Below are positions 8,328-17,699 of a DNA stretch of 64,000 bases, in pieces. The notes below the pieces were generated by a model. That model did not search any database. It had not been told where the DNA came from and saw nothing but the letters and a program-made list of their open reading frames with translations. Location of the stretch: contig NZ_CP053346.1 of the NCBI RefSeq assembly GCF_013113735.1, forward strand, positions 4,912,001 through 4,976,000. The letters run 5' to 3'. The translations under genes were made by a program, and so were the position numbers. This DNA comes from Sphingomonas sp. AP4-R1 (GTDB lineage: Bacteria; Pseudomonadota; Alphaproteobacteria; Sphingomonadales; Sphingomonadaceae). Position 1 is the stretch's first letter. Every line of letters begins with the position of its first letter.

Positions 8328-9848
8328 ATGTTGCAGCAGACCATCGAGCAGTTGAAAGGCGATGTCGTCATTCGCTCCAAATATGATAATTTTATTGGAG
8401 GACAGTGGGTTGCGCCGGTCGAAGGGCGCTATTTCGACAATCCCTCACCGATCACCGGCAAGACGGTCTGCCAGATTGCGCGCGGCACCGCCGCCGATAT
8501 CGAGCTGGCGCTGGATGCCGCGCACGCCGCCAAGGAGAAATGGGCCCGCACGTCGCCGCAAGAACGCGCCCGCATCCTCCTGCGGATCGCGGACCGGATG
8601 GAGGAGAAGCTCGATCTGCTCGCGCTCGTCGAGACGATCGACAACGGCAAGCCGATCCGCGAGACGACCCACGCGGATCTGCCGCTGGCCGTGGATCACT
8701 TCCGCTATTTCGCGGGCTGCCTGCGCGCGCAGGAAGGCTCGATCGCGGAGATCGATCACGACACGATCGCCTATCATTTCCATGAGCCGCTGGGGGTCGT
8801 CGGGCAGATCATCCCCTGGAACTTCCCGCTGTTGATGGCGGTGTGGAAGCTCGCCCCCGCGCTCGCCGCCGGCAATTGCGTGGTACTAAAGCCCGCCGAG
8901 CAGACCCCGATGTCGATCATGGTGCTGATGGATATCCTGTCAGACATCCTGCCGCCGGGCATCCTCAACGTCGTCAACGGTTTCGGCATCGAAGCCGGCA
9001 AGCCGCTCGCGCAGAACAAGCGCATCGCCAAGATCGCCTTCACCGGCGAGACGACCACCGGCCGCCTTATCATGCAATATGCCACGGAGAATTTGATCCC
9101 GGTTACGCTGGAACTGGGCGGCAAGAGCCCGAACATCTTCTTCGCAGACGTAATGCAGGAAGATGACGACTTCCTGGACAAGGCGCTGGAAGGGTTCACG
9201 ATGTTCGCGCTCAATCAGGGCGAGATCTGCACCTGCCCAAGCCGCGCGATCGTCCACGAGAGCATCTATGATCGCTTCATGGAGAAGGCCATCGCCCGCG
9301 TCCGCAAGATCCAGCAGGGCAGCCCGCTGGACGCGGCCACGATGATCGGCGCGCAGGCTTCCAACGACCAGCTCGAGAAGATCCTGTCCTACATCGATAT
9401 CGGCCGGGCCGAGGGCGCCAAGGTGCTTACCGGCGGCGATCGCGCGATGCTCGAAGGCGAACTGGCCGGCGGCTATTACGTCACGCCGACCGTGCTGGAA
9501 GGCCACAACAAGATGCGCGTCTTTCAGGAGGAGATATTCGGGCCGGTTCTCGCCGTCACCACGTTCAAGGACGAGGCGGACGCGCTCGCGATCGCCAATG
9601 ATACGCTCTACGGCCTCGGCGCGGGCGTCTGGAGCCGCAACGGCACGACCGCCTATCGCATGGGCCGCGGCATCCAGGCCGGCCGCGTATGGACCAATTG
9701 CTACCACGCTTATCCCGCGCATGCGGCATTCGGCGGATACAAGCAGTCGGGCATCGGTCGCGAGACGCACAAGATGATGTTGGATCATTATCAGCAGACC
9801 AAGAATCTGCTGGTCAGCTACAGCCCCAAGGCGCTCGGCTTCTTCTGA
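8328..9848 (+). CDS. exaC: NAD-dependent (acet)aldehyde dehydrogenase, ExaC/AcoD type
   Basis: 506 aa from ATG 8328, which follows GGGAGAG; an upstream in-frame ATG at 8217 lacks a ribosome site and adds an unrelated leader. ALDH hallmarks are present: [33 protein letters not shown] (general base Glu) and [14 protein letters not shown] with nucleophile Cys301. The GEICTCPSR context and length are typical of the acetaldehyde dehydrogenases of ethanol-oxidising bacteria. It oxidises aldehyde made in the periplasm by the PQQ enzyme to the acid, in the cytoplasm with NAD+. The DUF779 gene that commonly accompanies this family follows on the same strand. Confidence 0.9.
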   Translation: MLQQTIEQLKGDVVIRSKYDNFIGGQWVAPVEGRYFDNPSPITGKTVCQIARGTAADIELALDAAHAAKEKWARTSPQERARILLRIADRMEEKLDLLALVETIDNGKPIRETTHADLPLAVDHFRYFAGCLRAQEGSIAEIDHDTIAYHFHEPLGVVGQIIPWNFPLLMAVWKLAPALAAGNCVVLKPAEQTPMSIMVLMDILSDILPPGILNVVNGFGIEAGKPLAQNKRIAKIAFTGETTTGRLIMQYATENLIPVTLELGGKSPNIFFADVMQEDDDFLDKALEGFTMFALNQGEICTCPSRAIVHESIYDRFMEKAIARVRKIQQGSPLDAATMIGAQASNDQLEKILSYIDIGRAEGAKVLTGGDRAMLEGELAGGYYVTPTVLEGHNKMRVFQEEIFGPVLAVTTFKDEADALAIANDTLYGLGAGVWSRNGTTAYRMGRGIQAGRVWTNCYHAYPAHAAFGGYKQSGIGRETHKMMLDHYQQTKNLLVSYSPKALGFF

Positions 9849-9885
9849 GGCGCCGCCGGCTCGCCTATCCTGACTGGGGTCAGGA

Positions 9886-9935
9886 GTCCGGGAGGTTCTG
9901 ACGCTCCCCAAGGCTCTCCGCGGAGCCTCCCGGAC
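9886..9935. repeat. Nested inverted repeat downstream of the aldehyde dehydrogenase
   Basis: GTCCGGGAGG at 9886-9895 pairs with CCTCCCGGAC at 9926-9935, enclosing the palindrome CTCCGCGGAG (9916-9925). There is no T-run. It lies 38 bases after the stop codon and is probably a processing or attenuation hairpin. Confidence 0.6.
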
Positions 9936-9971
9936 GCTTTGTTGGATGCCGCCCCGGAGGTTCGTTCATCC

Positions 9972-10024
9972 CCGGCGCATCCTCCCGCATCGTTCTTCCC
10001 GTTCGATGCGGGAGGATGCGCCGG
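9972..10024. terminator. 21-bp perfect stem-loop between aldehyde dehydrogenase and DUF779 genes
   Basis: The arms 9972-9992 and 10004-10024 are perfectly complementary over 21 bp with an 11-base loop; the arm core is GCGCATCCTCCCGCATCG. There is no following T-run, so it is not a classical intrinsic terminator. It may block 3' exonucleases or separate expression of the flanking genes. Confidence 0.55.
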
Positions 10025-10089
10025 CTTCGACGGGCTGCGGACAGACGGCGCAGTTCCATCGCAGCCTCATCACTCAGGCAGATCGCACG

Positions 10090-10479
10090 ATGAAGCGCCC
10101 GCCCCGCATCCTCGCCACCCCCGCCGCCGAGGCTCTGATCGGGCAGCTTGCCGCGCAGCATGGTCCGCTGATGTTCCATCAGTCCGGCGGCTGCTGCGAC
10201 GGCTCCGCGCCGATGTGCTATCCCGCCGGTGAATTTCGGACCGGCGCCCAGGACGTTCTCCTGGGTCATGTCGCAGGCGATGTCCCCGTCTGGATCGGCG
10301 CCGCGCAGTTCGAATATTGGCGCCATACGCAGGTGACGATCGACGTCGTGCCGGGGCGCGGCGCCGGCTTTTCGCTGGAAGGGCCGGAAGGCTTCCGCTT
10401 CATCATCCGCAGCCGGGTATTCAGCGATGCGGAATCCGACGCGCTCGAGACCGGGCCACCGCTCGCGCGCGGAGGATGA
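10090..10479 (+). CDS. DUF779 family protein
   Basis: 129 aa, compact and cytoplasmic, with no signal peptide. Conserved features are LMFHQSGGCCDGSAPMC, in which a Cys pair and a third Cys could bind metal, then LGHVAGDVPVWIGAAQFEYWRHTQ and EGPEGFRFIIRSR. This family is regularly found beside acetaldehyde dehydrogenases; its biochemical role is unknown to me. ATG 10090 was chosen because family-like sequence starts there; the frame extends upstream through the stem-loop region without resemblance. Its stop overlaps the FIST gene start (ATGA), tying it to the sensor genes. Confidence 0.85.
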   Translation: MKRPPRILATPAAEALIGQLAAQHGPLMFHQSGGCCDGSAPMCYPAGEFRTGAQDVLLGHVAGDVPVWIGAAQFEYWRHTQVTIDVVPGRGAGFSLEGPEGFRFIIRSRVFSDAESDALETGPPLARGG

Positions 10480-11690
10480 AATTGCGCTCCACGACATGGA
10501 TGACGCGGCCGCGCGGCGCTGTCATACTGCCTGCCGTGGAGAGAAGAAAAGACGCGTACACGCCCGCCGTTCGCGCGGCGAGTTCCGATCTGGCCGATCC
10601 GGTCGGCGCGATCGAGGCCGTGTTTCGTGAACTTGATCCGCTCAGCCTGGCGGGCCTGATCCTGTTTTGCTCCAGCCGCTACGATCTAGCGGCGGTGGCC
10701 GATGCCATCTCAGAACGGAGCGAGGGCATCACCGTGATCGGCTGCACTTCCTCGGGCGAGATCAGCCCCGAAGGGATCAGCGAGGGCACGATCACCGCGA
10801 TCGGTTTTCCGGCCGAGCATTTCGCCATGTCCGCGATGCGCTTCGAGGCGCTCGACCAGTTCGATACCGGGCACGCGCATCGCGCCGTTCGCGAACTTGT
10901 CGCGAGCGCGGCCGAGCATTCGCGCCACCTAGGGCCGGATATCAGCCGCGCCGCGCTGTTCCTCGTCGATGGCCTGTCCCATCGCGAGGAGATGCTGACC
11001 GTCACGGTGCAGGATGCGCTCGGCGAGATTCCGCTGATCGGTGGCTCCTCCGGCGACGGGCTGGATTTCCGGGAGACCTTCGTGCTGCACGAGGGCGCCT
11101 TCCGCCGTGACGCGGCGCTGGTCGCGATCCTCTCCTCCACGCATCGGATGCAGGCGTTCCGCTCGCAGCATTACAAGCCCGGCAAGGTGAAGATGGTGAT
11201 CACCGGCGCGGATCCGGTCGATCGCATCGTTCACGAGGTGAATGCGGAGCCGGCCGCGCAGGAATATGCGCGCCTCGCCGGCGTATCGATCGCGGAGCTG
11301 GGTCCGGAGGTGTTCGCCTCGCATCCGCCGATGGTGCGCGCAGGCGGCGAATATTATTGCCGTTCGATCCAGTCTGCCAATCCCGACGGCAGCCTCACTT
11401 TCTATTGCGCGATCGACGAGGGCGTCGTCCTCACGTTGGGCGAGGCGCACGATGTGATGCACGAGTTGGAGGGCCTGTTCGATCGGCTGGACGAAGCGGT
11501 CGGCGGCATCGATCGGGTGATCGGCTTCGATTGCGTGTTGAATTCGGTCGATCTGCGCCAACGCCAGTTGCGGCGGGATGTCTCAAATCTCTTCGCCGCG
11601 CGCCGCGTCGTCGGTTTCAACACCTATGGCGAGCAATTCCATGCGTTGCATGTGAACCAGAGCTTCAGCGGCCTCGCGATCGGGCGATGA
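10476..11690 (+). CDS. FIST domain sensor protein (NosP-like)
   Basis: 404 aa starting at ATG 10476 directly after GGAGG. The FIST-N region (about 60-250) has GLILFCSSRYDL, VIGCTSSGEISPEGISEGTITAIGF and EIPLIGGSSGDGLDF. The FIST-C region (about 255-395) has YYCRSIQSANPDGSLTFYCAIDEG and VVGFNTYGEQFHALHVNQ. There is no signal peptide. In Pseudomonas the FIST protein NosP is a heme-based NO sensor co-cistronic with the kinase NahK (also named ErcS'), which belongs to the ethanol-oxidation regulatory network. Here it overlaps the DUF779 gene by four bases and the kinase gene by four bases, the same arrangement. Heme binding is not proven from sequence. Confidence 0.85.
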   Translation: MKLRSTTWMTRPRGAVILPAVERRKDAYTPAVRAASSDLADPVGAIEAVFRELDPLSLAGLILFCSSRYDLAAVADAISERSEGITVIGCTSSGEISPEGISEGTITAIGFPAEHFAMSAMRFEALDQFDTGHAHRAVRELVASAAEHSRHLGPDISRAALFLVDGLSHREEMLTVTVQDALGEIPLIGGSSGDGLDFRETFVLHEGAFRRDAALVAILSSTHRMQAFRSQHYKPGKVKMVITGADPVDRIVHEVNAEPAAQEYARLAGVSIAELGPEVFASHPPMVRAGGEYYCRSIQSANPDGSLTFYCAIDEGVVLTLGEAHDVMHELEGLFDRLDEAVGGIDRVIGFDCVLNSVDLRQRQLRRDVSNLFAARRVVGFNTYGEQFHALHVNQSFSGLAIGR

Positions 11691-13942
11691 GCAGCCGCCC
11701 AGCCCCCAATCTGCAGCAGCAACGCATCGCCGAGTTGGAAGCGAAGCTCGCCAAGGCCGAGCGGATCAATCTGGTGCTGATGGACCGGATCGAGCGTTCC
11801 ACCGATCTGCAGGGCAACGCTTTTTCGCTGTTCGAGACGGCCATCGCCCTAGAAGGGCATGTTCGCGACCGCACGGCGGATCTTGAGCGCGCCCTTGGTC
11901 AGCTGGCCGCGACCAATGCGGCGCTCGCCACTGCCAAGGAGCAGGCCGACGGTGCCGAACGACGGCTGCGCGATGCGATCGACAGCATCAACGAGGGCTT
12001 CGCGATCTTCGATGCCGATGATCGCCTGATCCTGTGCAACGAAACGTATCTCGGCCTGTGGCCCAGCGTCGCGCACCGCATTGTTCCCGGAATCACGTTC
12101 AGCGAGATCGTGCATCTGATCGGCGAGACCGGAGACAGCCTCGGCGCGCGCCTCGCGCCGGAACGCTGGGTATCGGAGCGGCTGGCACAGCATGGCGTGG
12201 TCGAGGGCGGGCATATCCACGTCCTGCCCGACGGCCGCTGGATCCAGGCCAACGAACTGCGGACGAGCGAGGGCGGCATCGTCGGCGTCTATACCGACAT
12301 CACGGACGTGAAGGCGGCCGACGCGCGCCAGCGCGCGCACGAACTGGCGCAGAAGACCGCGGTGCTGCAATCGACGCTCGACAATATCCGGCTGGGCGTG
12401 GCGGTGTACGATACCGATCGCCAGCTGATCGCCTCGAACGGCCCGCTGCTATCGATGATCGGCCTGCCCGACGATTGCCTGCCGATGGTGACGACCCATT
12501 CTGGCATGGTCGAGACCTGCCGCCGGCTGAACGGCCCGCTGGGCGATCCCAACCCGCTGGACTGGCTTCCGGCCGGATCGCCCGACATCGTCGCGCAGCG
12601 CCGTCAGTCGCGCGGCCATGTCATCGAGGTGCGCCGCTCCGCCATGGCCGATGGCGGCATGGTGATGAGTTTCGAGGACATCACCGAGCGTCTCGCCGCT
12701 GAGGAAGCCCTTCGCGGAACGGCCGAGACGCTGGAGCGCCGCGTCGAGGAGCGGACCGCCGACATCGCCGCCGTCAATGCCAAGCTGCAGCGCGAAGTGA
12801 GCGAGCGTCTCGCCGCCGAGGCGGCGCTGCGCGGGGCCAAGACGGCCGCCGAGGAGGCGAACCTCTCGAAGACGCGCTTCCTCGCTGCGGCCAGCCACGA
12901 TCTGCTCCAGCCTCTCAACGCCGCGCGGCTGTTCGTCTCGGCCATTGCCGAGCGGCGCCTGGCGACGCCTACGCGCGCGCTCGTCCGCCAGACCGGCTCT
13001 GCGCTGGATTCGGTCGAGGATCTGCTGGAGGCGCTGCTGGAAATCTCGAAGCTGGATGCCGGCGCGATCGTGCCGCATATGGCGGATTTCCCGCTCGCCG
13101 AGCTGCTCGGGGCGATGCGCGGCGAATTTGCGCCGGTCGCCCGTGCGCGCGGCCTCGCGCTGCGGATCCCGGCGACGTCCTTATGGGTGCGATCGGATAT
13201 GCGGCTGGTGCGTCGCATCATCCAGAATCTCGTCTCCAATGCGCTGCGCTATACCGAGCATGGTCAGGTCGAGCTGCGGTGCCGCAAAGCCGGCGATCGC
13301 GTGAAGATCGAGGTGATCGATACGGGCATCGGTATCGCGGCCGAGCATCACGCCATGATCTTCGAGGAGTTTCGCCGGCTTGACGACGGGCGCGATCGGG
13401 GCCGCGGTATGGGCCTGGGCCTCGCGATCGTTCAGCGCGCCGCCCGCACGCTCGACGCGCATGTCGCCATGCGCTCGGCGCCGGGCGAAGGCTCGCTCTT
13501 CCGCTTGTCCCTGCCGATCGCGGCGCCGCAGGAGATCGCACCCGCGCCCCGCGATCTCCCCCGGCGCCGCGCGGCGACCGAGCAGACGGTGCTCGTGATC
13601 GATAACGAACCCGCCATTCTGGAGGGGATGACCGCGATGCTGGGCGGCTGGGGCTGCCGCGTCACTGCGGTCCGCGACGATGCCGGCGCGCTGGCGGCGA
13701 TCGACGGAGGCGTCCAGCCCGACCTGATCCTGGCCGATTATCATCTCGATCAGGAAAAGACCGGCGATGAGGCGGTCCGTCGCGTCCGCGCGCGTCTCGA
13801 TGCGGACATTCCGGCGATCATCATCACCGCGGATCGCATGCTTGAATTGCGCGACCGCCTCGTCGCGGCCGGCTTCGACTGTCTGACGAAGCCGGTAAAG
13901 CCGGCCCAGCTGCGCGCGCTGCTGAGCCGGCCTGCGGCATAG
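11687..13942 (+). CDS. Hybrid histidine kinase, NahK/ErcS'-like
   Basis: 751 aa from ATG 11687, which overlaps the FIST stop (ATGA). Order: N-terminal coiled coil (10-95), PAS (about 95-215, SINEGFAIFDADDRLILCNETYLGLW), second PAS-like (about 225-345), coiled coil, HisKA with FLAAASHDLLQPLNAARLF (His404), HATPase (IIQNLVSNALRYTEHG, DTGIGI, GMGLGLAIVQRAAR), and a C-terminal receiver (about 635-751) with Asp684 in LADYHLD and Lys in LTKPVKP. No membrane segments, so cytoplasmic. The ASHDLLQPLNAARLF H-box is characteristic of the ErcS'/NahK group. The likely phosphorelay partner is the convergently encoded LuxR-type regulator; inhibition by the FIST protein is inferred from NosP/NahK. Confidence 0.88.
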   Translation: MSSRPAPNLQQQRIAELEAKLAKAERINLVLMDRIERSTDLQGNAFSLFETAIALEGHVRDRTADLERALGQLAATNAALATAKEQADGAERRLRDAIDSINEGFAIFDADDRLILCNETYLGLWPSVAHRIVPGITFSEIVHLIGETGDSLGARLAPERWVSERLAQHGVVEGGHIHVLPDGRWIQANELRTSEGGIVGVYTDITDVKAADARQRAHELAQKTAVLQSTLDNIRLGVAVYDTDRQLIASNGPLLSMIGLPDDCLPMVTTHSGMVETCRRLNGPLGDPNPLDWLPAGSPDIVAQRRQSRGHVIEVRRSAMADGGMVMSFEDITERLAAEEALRGTAETLERRVEERTADIAAVNAKLQREVSERLAAEAALRGAKTAAEEANLSKTRFLAAASHDLLQPLNAARLFVSAIAERRLATPTRALVRQTGSALDSVEDLLEALLEISKLDAGAIVPHMADFPLAELLGAMRGEFAPVARARGLALRIPATSLWVRSDMRLVRRIIQNLVSNALRYTEHGQVELRCRKAGDRVKIEVIDTGIGIAAEHHAMIFEEFRRLDDGRDRGRGMGLGLAIVQRAARTLDAHVAMRSAPGEGSLFRLSLPIAAPQEIAPAPRDLPRRRAATEQTVLVIDNEPAILEGMTAMLGGWGCRVTAVRDDAGALAAIDGGVQPDLILADYHLDQEKTGDEAVRRVRARLDADIPAIIITADRMLELRDRLVAAGFDCLTKPVKPAQLRALLSRPAA

Positions 13943-14085
13943 CGGGATCGGCATCATGACGATCCTCGGGGCCCGTTGCCAAATGACGTGACGCCACCTC
14001 GGCCGGGTCGCCGCTCGTTCACGCCGCTCCCGCCCGGTCCGAATGCAGCCGCCGTCCGCGCCGACGGAGCGGCATCCCGCGTCGC

Positions 14086-14829
14086 TCAGTGCGCCCCGGT
14101 CGCGCCCCGATCGAAACCGACCTTGTTGACCATGATCACCGCTTGCGTTCGGCTGAACACATTCAGTTTGGCGAGGATCGCCGAGACGTGCGCTTTCACC
14201 GTCGTCATCGAGACGTCGAGTTCATAGGCGATCTGCTTGTTCAGCTTGCCCTCCACCAGCAGCCCGAGCACCACTTTCTGCTGGGGCGTGAGATGTTCGA
14301 TCCGCCGCATGATCTCCCGCCGCTCGATCTGCCCTTCGCCGTCGTCGCTGGCATTGGCCGGAACGTAGATTTCGCCGGCCAGAACCGATTTCAGCGCCTC
14401 CACGATCGCCCCGCGCTTCAGCGATTTCGGGATGAAGCCCGCCGCGCCCGCGCTCAGCGCGGCGGATACGATGTCGCGCTCGCATTCGGCCGAGACCATC
14501 ACGATCGGCAGCGCTGGAAAGCGCCGCCGAAGCGTGACGAGCCCGCTGATGCCGCGCGCCCCAGGCATGTTGACGTCGAGCATGACGAGATCGAAATCGC
14601 CCTCGCGCTCGATCACCGCGATCGTCTCGTCGAGGGTTGCCGCCTCGAAGGTTTCGCAACTGTCGAACGCGACCGAGATGACGGAACGCAGCCCGTCCCG
14701 CACCATCGGATGGTCGTCCGCGATCAGCACGCGCTCCACCGATGTCGCCTCCGCCATGCTCTCTTCTACCAGCGCCGGCACCGGATCGCGAGGCCAGCCG
14801 ATGCCGGGCGGAGGGACCGCGGCGGTCAT
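14086..14829 (-). CDS. LuxR/NarL-type response regulator, ErbR/AgmR-like
   Basis: 247 aa. Receiver with [11 protein letters not shown], phospho-acceptor Asp in [12 protein letters not shown] and Lys in [10 protein letters not shown]-terminal LuxR helix-turn-helix [25 protein letters not shown] and [16 protein letters not shown]. The closest recognised context is ErbR (AgmR), activator of the PQQ ethanol dehydrogenase in pseudomonads. ATG 14829 overlaps the stop of the PQQ dehydrogenase gene (ATGA), so regulator and enzyme are coupled, which may give positive feedback. An internal start at 14757 (MAEATSV) would give the usual receiver N-terminus and cannot be excluded. It is convergent with the hybrid kinase gene. 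Confidence 0.85.
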   Translation of the reverse strand: MTAAVPPPGIGWPRDPVPALVEESMAEATSVERVLIADDHPMVRDGLRSVISVAFDSCETFEAATLDETIAVIEREGDFDLVMLDVNMPGARGISGLVTLRRRFPALPIVMVSAECERDIVSAALSAGAAGFIPKSLKRGAIVEALKSVLAGEIYVPANASDDGEGQIERREIMRRIEHLTPQQKVVLGLLVEGKLNKQIAYELDVSMTTVKAHVSAILAKLNVFSRTQAVIMVNKVGFDRGATGAH

Positions 14830-16568
14830 GCCTTGGGAAGCTTGAACACCCACAGCGATCCTCCCTGGTTGATGTGCTGCACGGCCTTGGCCACCTCGCC
14901 CCCCCACAGCGGAACAGCACCGCCCCAGCCCGACATGACCGCGATATATTGCTCGCCATCCTGCTCCCACGTCACGGGCGAGCCGACCACGCCGGATCCG
15001 GTGTTGAACTTCCACAATTCCTTGCCGGTCTTCGCGTCGAACGCCTTCAGATAGCCTTCGGGGGTGCCGGTGAAGACCAGGCCGCCGGCGGTGGTCAGAA
15101 CGCCGCCCCAGAGCGGAGCCTTGTTCTTATATTCCCACATGATCTTGCCGGTGGCCGGGTCCACCGCGCGCAGGGCGCCGATATAATCCTGATTGAGTGG
15201 CTTGATCGTGAAGCCCGCGCCCAGATAGGCCGCCCCCTTCTTGTAGGTGATCGGCTCGTTCCAGATGTCCATGCCCCACTCGTTGGCGGGCACGTAAAAA
15301 TAGCCGGTCTGCTGCGAATAGGCCATCGGCATCCAGTTCTTCGCGCCGAGGAATGCGGGCGCGGAGAAGACGGTCGATCCCTTGTCCGTGGTGGGCGCGC
15401 CGGGACGGTTGCTGTCGTCGAAGATTGGCCGGCCGGCCTTGGTATAGCCCTTGGCCCAGGTGATCTTGTTCACGAACGGCGTCGCCTGGATGAACTTGCC
15501 GTTGGTCCGATCCAGCACGAAGAAATAGCCGTTGCGATTGGCCTGCGCGCCCAGCTTCATCATCTTGCCCCCGACCTTGGCGTCGAAGGGAATGAATTCG
15601 TTGACGCCGTCGAAGTCCCAGCCGTCGTGCGGCGTATATTGATAGTGCCACTTGATCTCGCCCGTATCGGCATCGATCGCCAGTGTGGACGAGGTGTAGA
15701 GATTGTCGCCCGGCCGGAGATGGCTGTTCCACGGCGCCGGATTGCCCGTACCGAAGAAGACGAGGTTGGTGTCGGGATCATAGGTGCCGCCCAGCCACGG
15801 CGCGCCGCCGCCCGTTTTGTACTGGTCGCCCTGCCAGCTGGCGTTGGTCTTGCCGGTGACGGTGGAATCCTTGCCGTTCAGCTGGCCCATATTCCCTTCG
15901 ATCGTCGGCCGCGACCACACGAGTTCGCCGGTGTTGACGTCGCGCGCCTCGACCCTGCCGATGATGCCGAATTCGCCGCCGGAATTGCCGTAGATCACCT
16001 TGCCCTTCACGATCATCGGCGCGGCCGTGTTCGAATAGCCGGCCGCATAATCCTGCAGCGTCTTGTTCCAGATCACCTTGCCGGTGTTGCGGTTGAGCGC
16101 GACCATGTGCGCGTCCAGCGTCGCGAAAATGATCTTGTCGCCATAGATCGCGGCGCCGCGATTGACGACGTCACAGCAGGGCATGATGCCGTCGGGCAGG
16201 CGCGCGCTATATTCCCATTTCTCTTCGCCCGTCTTGGCGTCGAACGCGAACAGGCGGCTGTAGGAGCCGGTGACGTAGATCGTGCCGTCATAGACGATCG
16301 GCTGGCTTTCCTGCCCGCGCTGCTTCTCGCCGCCGAGCGAAGCCGAAAAGGCCGGAACGAGCTTGGCGACGGTCGTCGTATTGATCTGGTCGATCGGGCT
16401 GAAACGCTGTGCCTTCGGGCCCATGCCATAGGTGAGGACGGACGCGGTGTTCGTCGCGGATGACATCAGATCCGCATCGGTCGGCCCGGCGGGCGACTGG
16501 GCGATCACGGAGGATGCCAGCATCGACGTCAGCGCCCCCAGCGCCGCAATAGTTGGAAAGCGCTTCAT
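14826..16568 (-). CDS. PQQ-dependent alcohol dehydrogenase with lanthanide-type ligands (PedH/ExaF-like)
   Basis: 580 aa with a Sec signal to about residue 23 (VIAQ). Eight-bladed quinoprotein propeller without a heme domain. The vicinal disulfide pair is Cys131-Cys132 (MPCCDVV). Predicted metal ligands are Glu199 (GGEFG), Asn276 (GTGNPAPWN), catalytic Asp318 and an additional Asp320 ([11 protein letters not shown]). An acidic residue two positions after the catalytic Asp is the known mark of lanthanide-dependent enzymes; calcium enzymes have Ala, Ser or Thr there. It oxidises primary alcohols in the periplasm and passes electrons to a cytochrome c such as the PedF homologue nearby. ATG 16568 follows AAGGAGAGGGG. 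No pqqABCDE genes are in the window. Confidence 0.92.
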   Translation of the reverse strand: MKRFPTIAALGALTSMLASSVIAQSPAGPTDADLMSSATNTASVLTYGMGPKAQRFSPIDQINTTTVAKLVPAFSASLGGEKQRGQESQPIVYDGTIYVTGSYSRLFAFDAKTGEEKWEYSARLPDGIMPCCDVVNRGAAIYGDKIIFATLDAHMVALNRNTGKVIWNKTLQDYAAGYSNTAAPMIVKGKVIYGNSGGEFGIIGRVEARDVNTGELVWSRPTIEGNMGQLNGKDSTVTGKTNASWQGDQYKTGGGAPWLGGTYDPDTNLVFFGTGNPAPWNSHLRPGDNLYTSSTLAIDADTGEIKWHYQYTPHDGWDFDGVNEFIPFDAKVGGKMMKLGAQANRNGYFFVLDRTNGKFIQATPFVNKITWAKGYTKAGRPIFDDSNRPGAPTTDKGSTVFSAPAFLGAKNWMPMAYSQQTGYFYVPANEWGMDIWNEPITYKKGAAYLGAGFTIKPLNQDYIGALRAVDPATGKIMWEYKNKAPLWGGVLTTAGGLVFTGTPEGYLKAFDAKTGKELWKFNTGSGVVGSPVTWEQDGEQYIAVMSGWGGAVPLWGGEVAKAVQHINQGGSLWVFKLPKA

Positions 16569-16713
16569 CGGTCCCCTCTCCTTGTTGTCCGCGTGACTGA
16601 CGCACGCATCGGGATGAGTGCGATGCTAAAAGCGGGGGCTGGGCGAGCAATTGGACCTTGGACCAAGTCTGAAGTCTTTTTCAGGTTTCGGAAGGGTCCG
16701 ATTCCCTTCTCCG

Positions 16714-16827
16714 TTCGCACCGAGCTTGTCGAAGCACCGTCCTTCCTCTTACCGGCAAGAAGGACGGCACCCTTCGACCGCGTGGAAGACAGGCGTTCAG
16801 AGCATGCTTCGACAAGCTCGGCGCGAA
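16714..16827. repeat. Sphingomonad-type intergenic palindromic repeat, intact copy
   Basis: Arms 16714-16736 and 16805-16827 (core GAGCTTGTCGAAGCA / TGCTTCGACAAGCTC) are complementary at 22 of 23 positions. Inside, CCGTCCTT and AAGGACGG form a second hairpin. It fills the space between the alcohol dehydrogenase start and the XoxJ-like gene end. The same motifs recur in degenerate form at about 22893-23046. Confidence 0.75.
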
Positions 16828-16838
16828 CAGGACGGGAA

Positions 16839-17699
16839 TCAGCTTTCCGCTGCGGGCCGGTAGGTCACGCCATAGCGTTCGAAGATCGCCGGGATCTTGC
16901 CGTTGGCGATCAGCGCCGTCACCACCGCCTCCAGCTTGTCGCCCAGATCGCGGCTGTCGTCCTTCACGGCCAATCCGACATTCCAGCCCGGCGACATCAT
17001 CATCGGCAGCGGCCCCTTGCGGGCCACCAGCCGCGCGCGATCCTTCACCAGCCCGTGCTCGATCTGCGCCCGCGTCGCGACGACGGCCTCAGTGTCGCCG
17101 GCCGCCGTCGCGCCCACCGCCAGCACGCCGTTGGAAAAGTGCTTCACGCTCGGCCGCAGCGCGCCCCCGCCCACGCTCGACAGGTAGAAATCGGGGATGG
17201 TGTCGATCTCGGCGGCGAGCGGGTTGCCCTTCAGCTCGGTCGGCGCGATCTCGCAATCCGGCTGCTTCTCGCGGTTGCACGCCATCGTGAAGCTCTCGCG
17301 ATAATAAGGCGCTATCAGAACCGCGCGATCATTGGCGAGCGCCAGTTGCCGATCGATCGGCACGTGCATCATCACGTCGGCGGGCGCCTGGCCGACCACC
17401 GATCCGCGCCACACCGCGTTGCGGAGATCGGCCGCCACATCGTCGCCGGGGATCAGCTCCACGAAGCTCGCCCGCACCGCCAGCGCGGCCGCGATCAGTT
17501 CGCCCATCTCGATGTCGATGCCCTTCAGCGCATCGCCGTCGCGCCACGACCAGGGCTCGAAATCGCGATAGACAGCAATCGAGAGCACATCGTTCTTGAT
17601 GACCCTGTCCAGCGGCGCGGCGAATGCCGGCAGCGCGATCGTCACGGCCGCGCCACCGGCCAGCGTCATCATCCGTCGCCGCGTGATCAGGGGCGTCAT
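16839..17699 (-). CDS. Quinoprotein-associated periplasmic binding protein (XoxJ/MxaJ-like)
   Basis: 286 aa. The N-terminus TRRRMMTLAGGAAVTIALPAFA is a Tat/Sec-like signal. The mature part follows the SBP_bac_3 pattern (SIAVYRDFEPWSWRDGDALKGIDIEMGELIAAAL; DVMMHVPIDRQLALANDRAVLIAPYYRESF; LEAVVTALIANGKIPAIFERYGVTY). An insertion rich in Cys and Pro (about 145-170) is typical of the quinoprotein-dehydrogenase-associated subgroup rather than amino-acid receptors. Such proteins (MxaJ, XoxJ) assist maturation or activation of the PQQ enzyme. The start ATG shares one base with the stop of the cytochrome gene (TGATG), so pedF and this gene form one unit. Confidence 0.8.
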   Translation of the reverse strand: MTPLITRRRMMTLAGGAAVTIALPAFAAPLDRVIKNDVLSIAVYRDFEPWSWRDGDALKGIDIEMGELIAAALAVRASFVELIPGDDVAADLRNAVWRGSVVGQAPADVMMHVPIDRQLALANDRAVLIAPYYRESFTMACNREKQPDCEIAPTELKGNPLAAEIDTIPDFYLSSVGGGALRPSVKHFSNGVLAVGATAAGDTEAVVATRAQIEHGLVKDRARLVARKGPLPMMMSPGWNVGLAVKDDSRDLGDKLEAVVTALIANGKIPAIFERYGVTYRPAAES

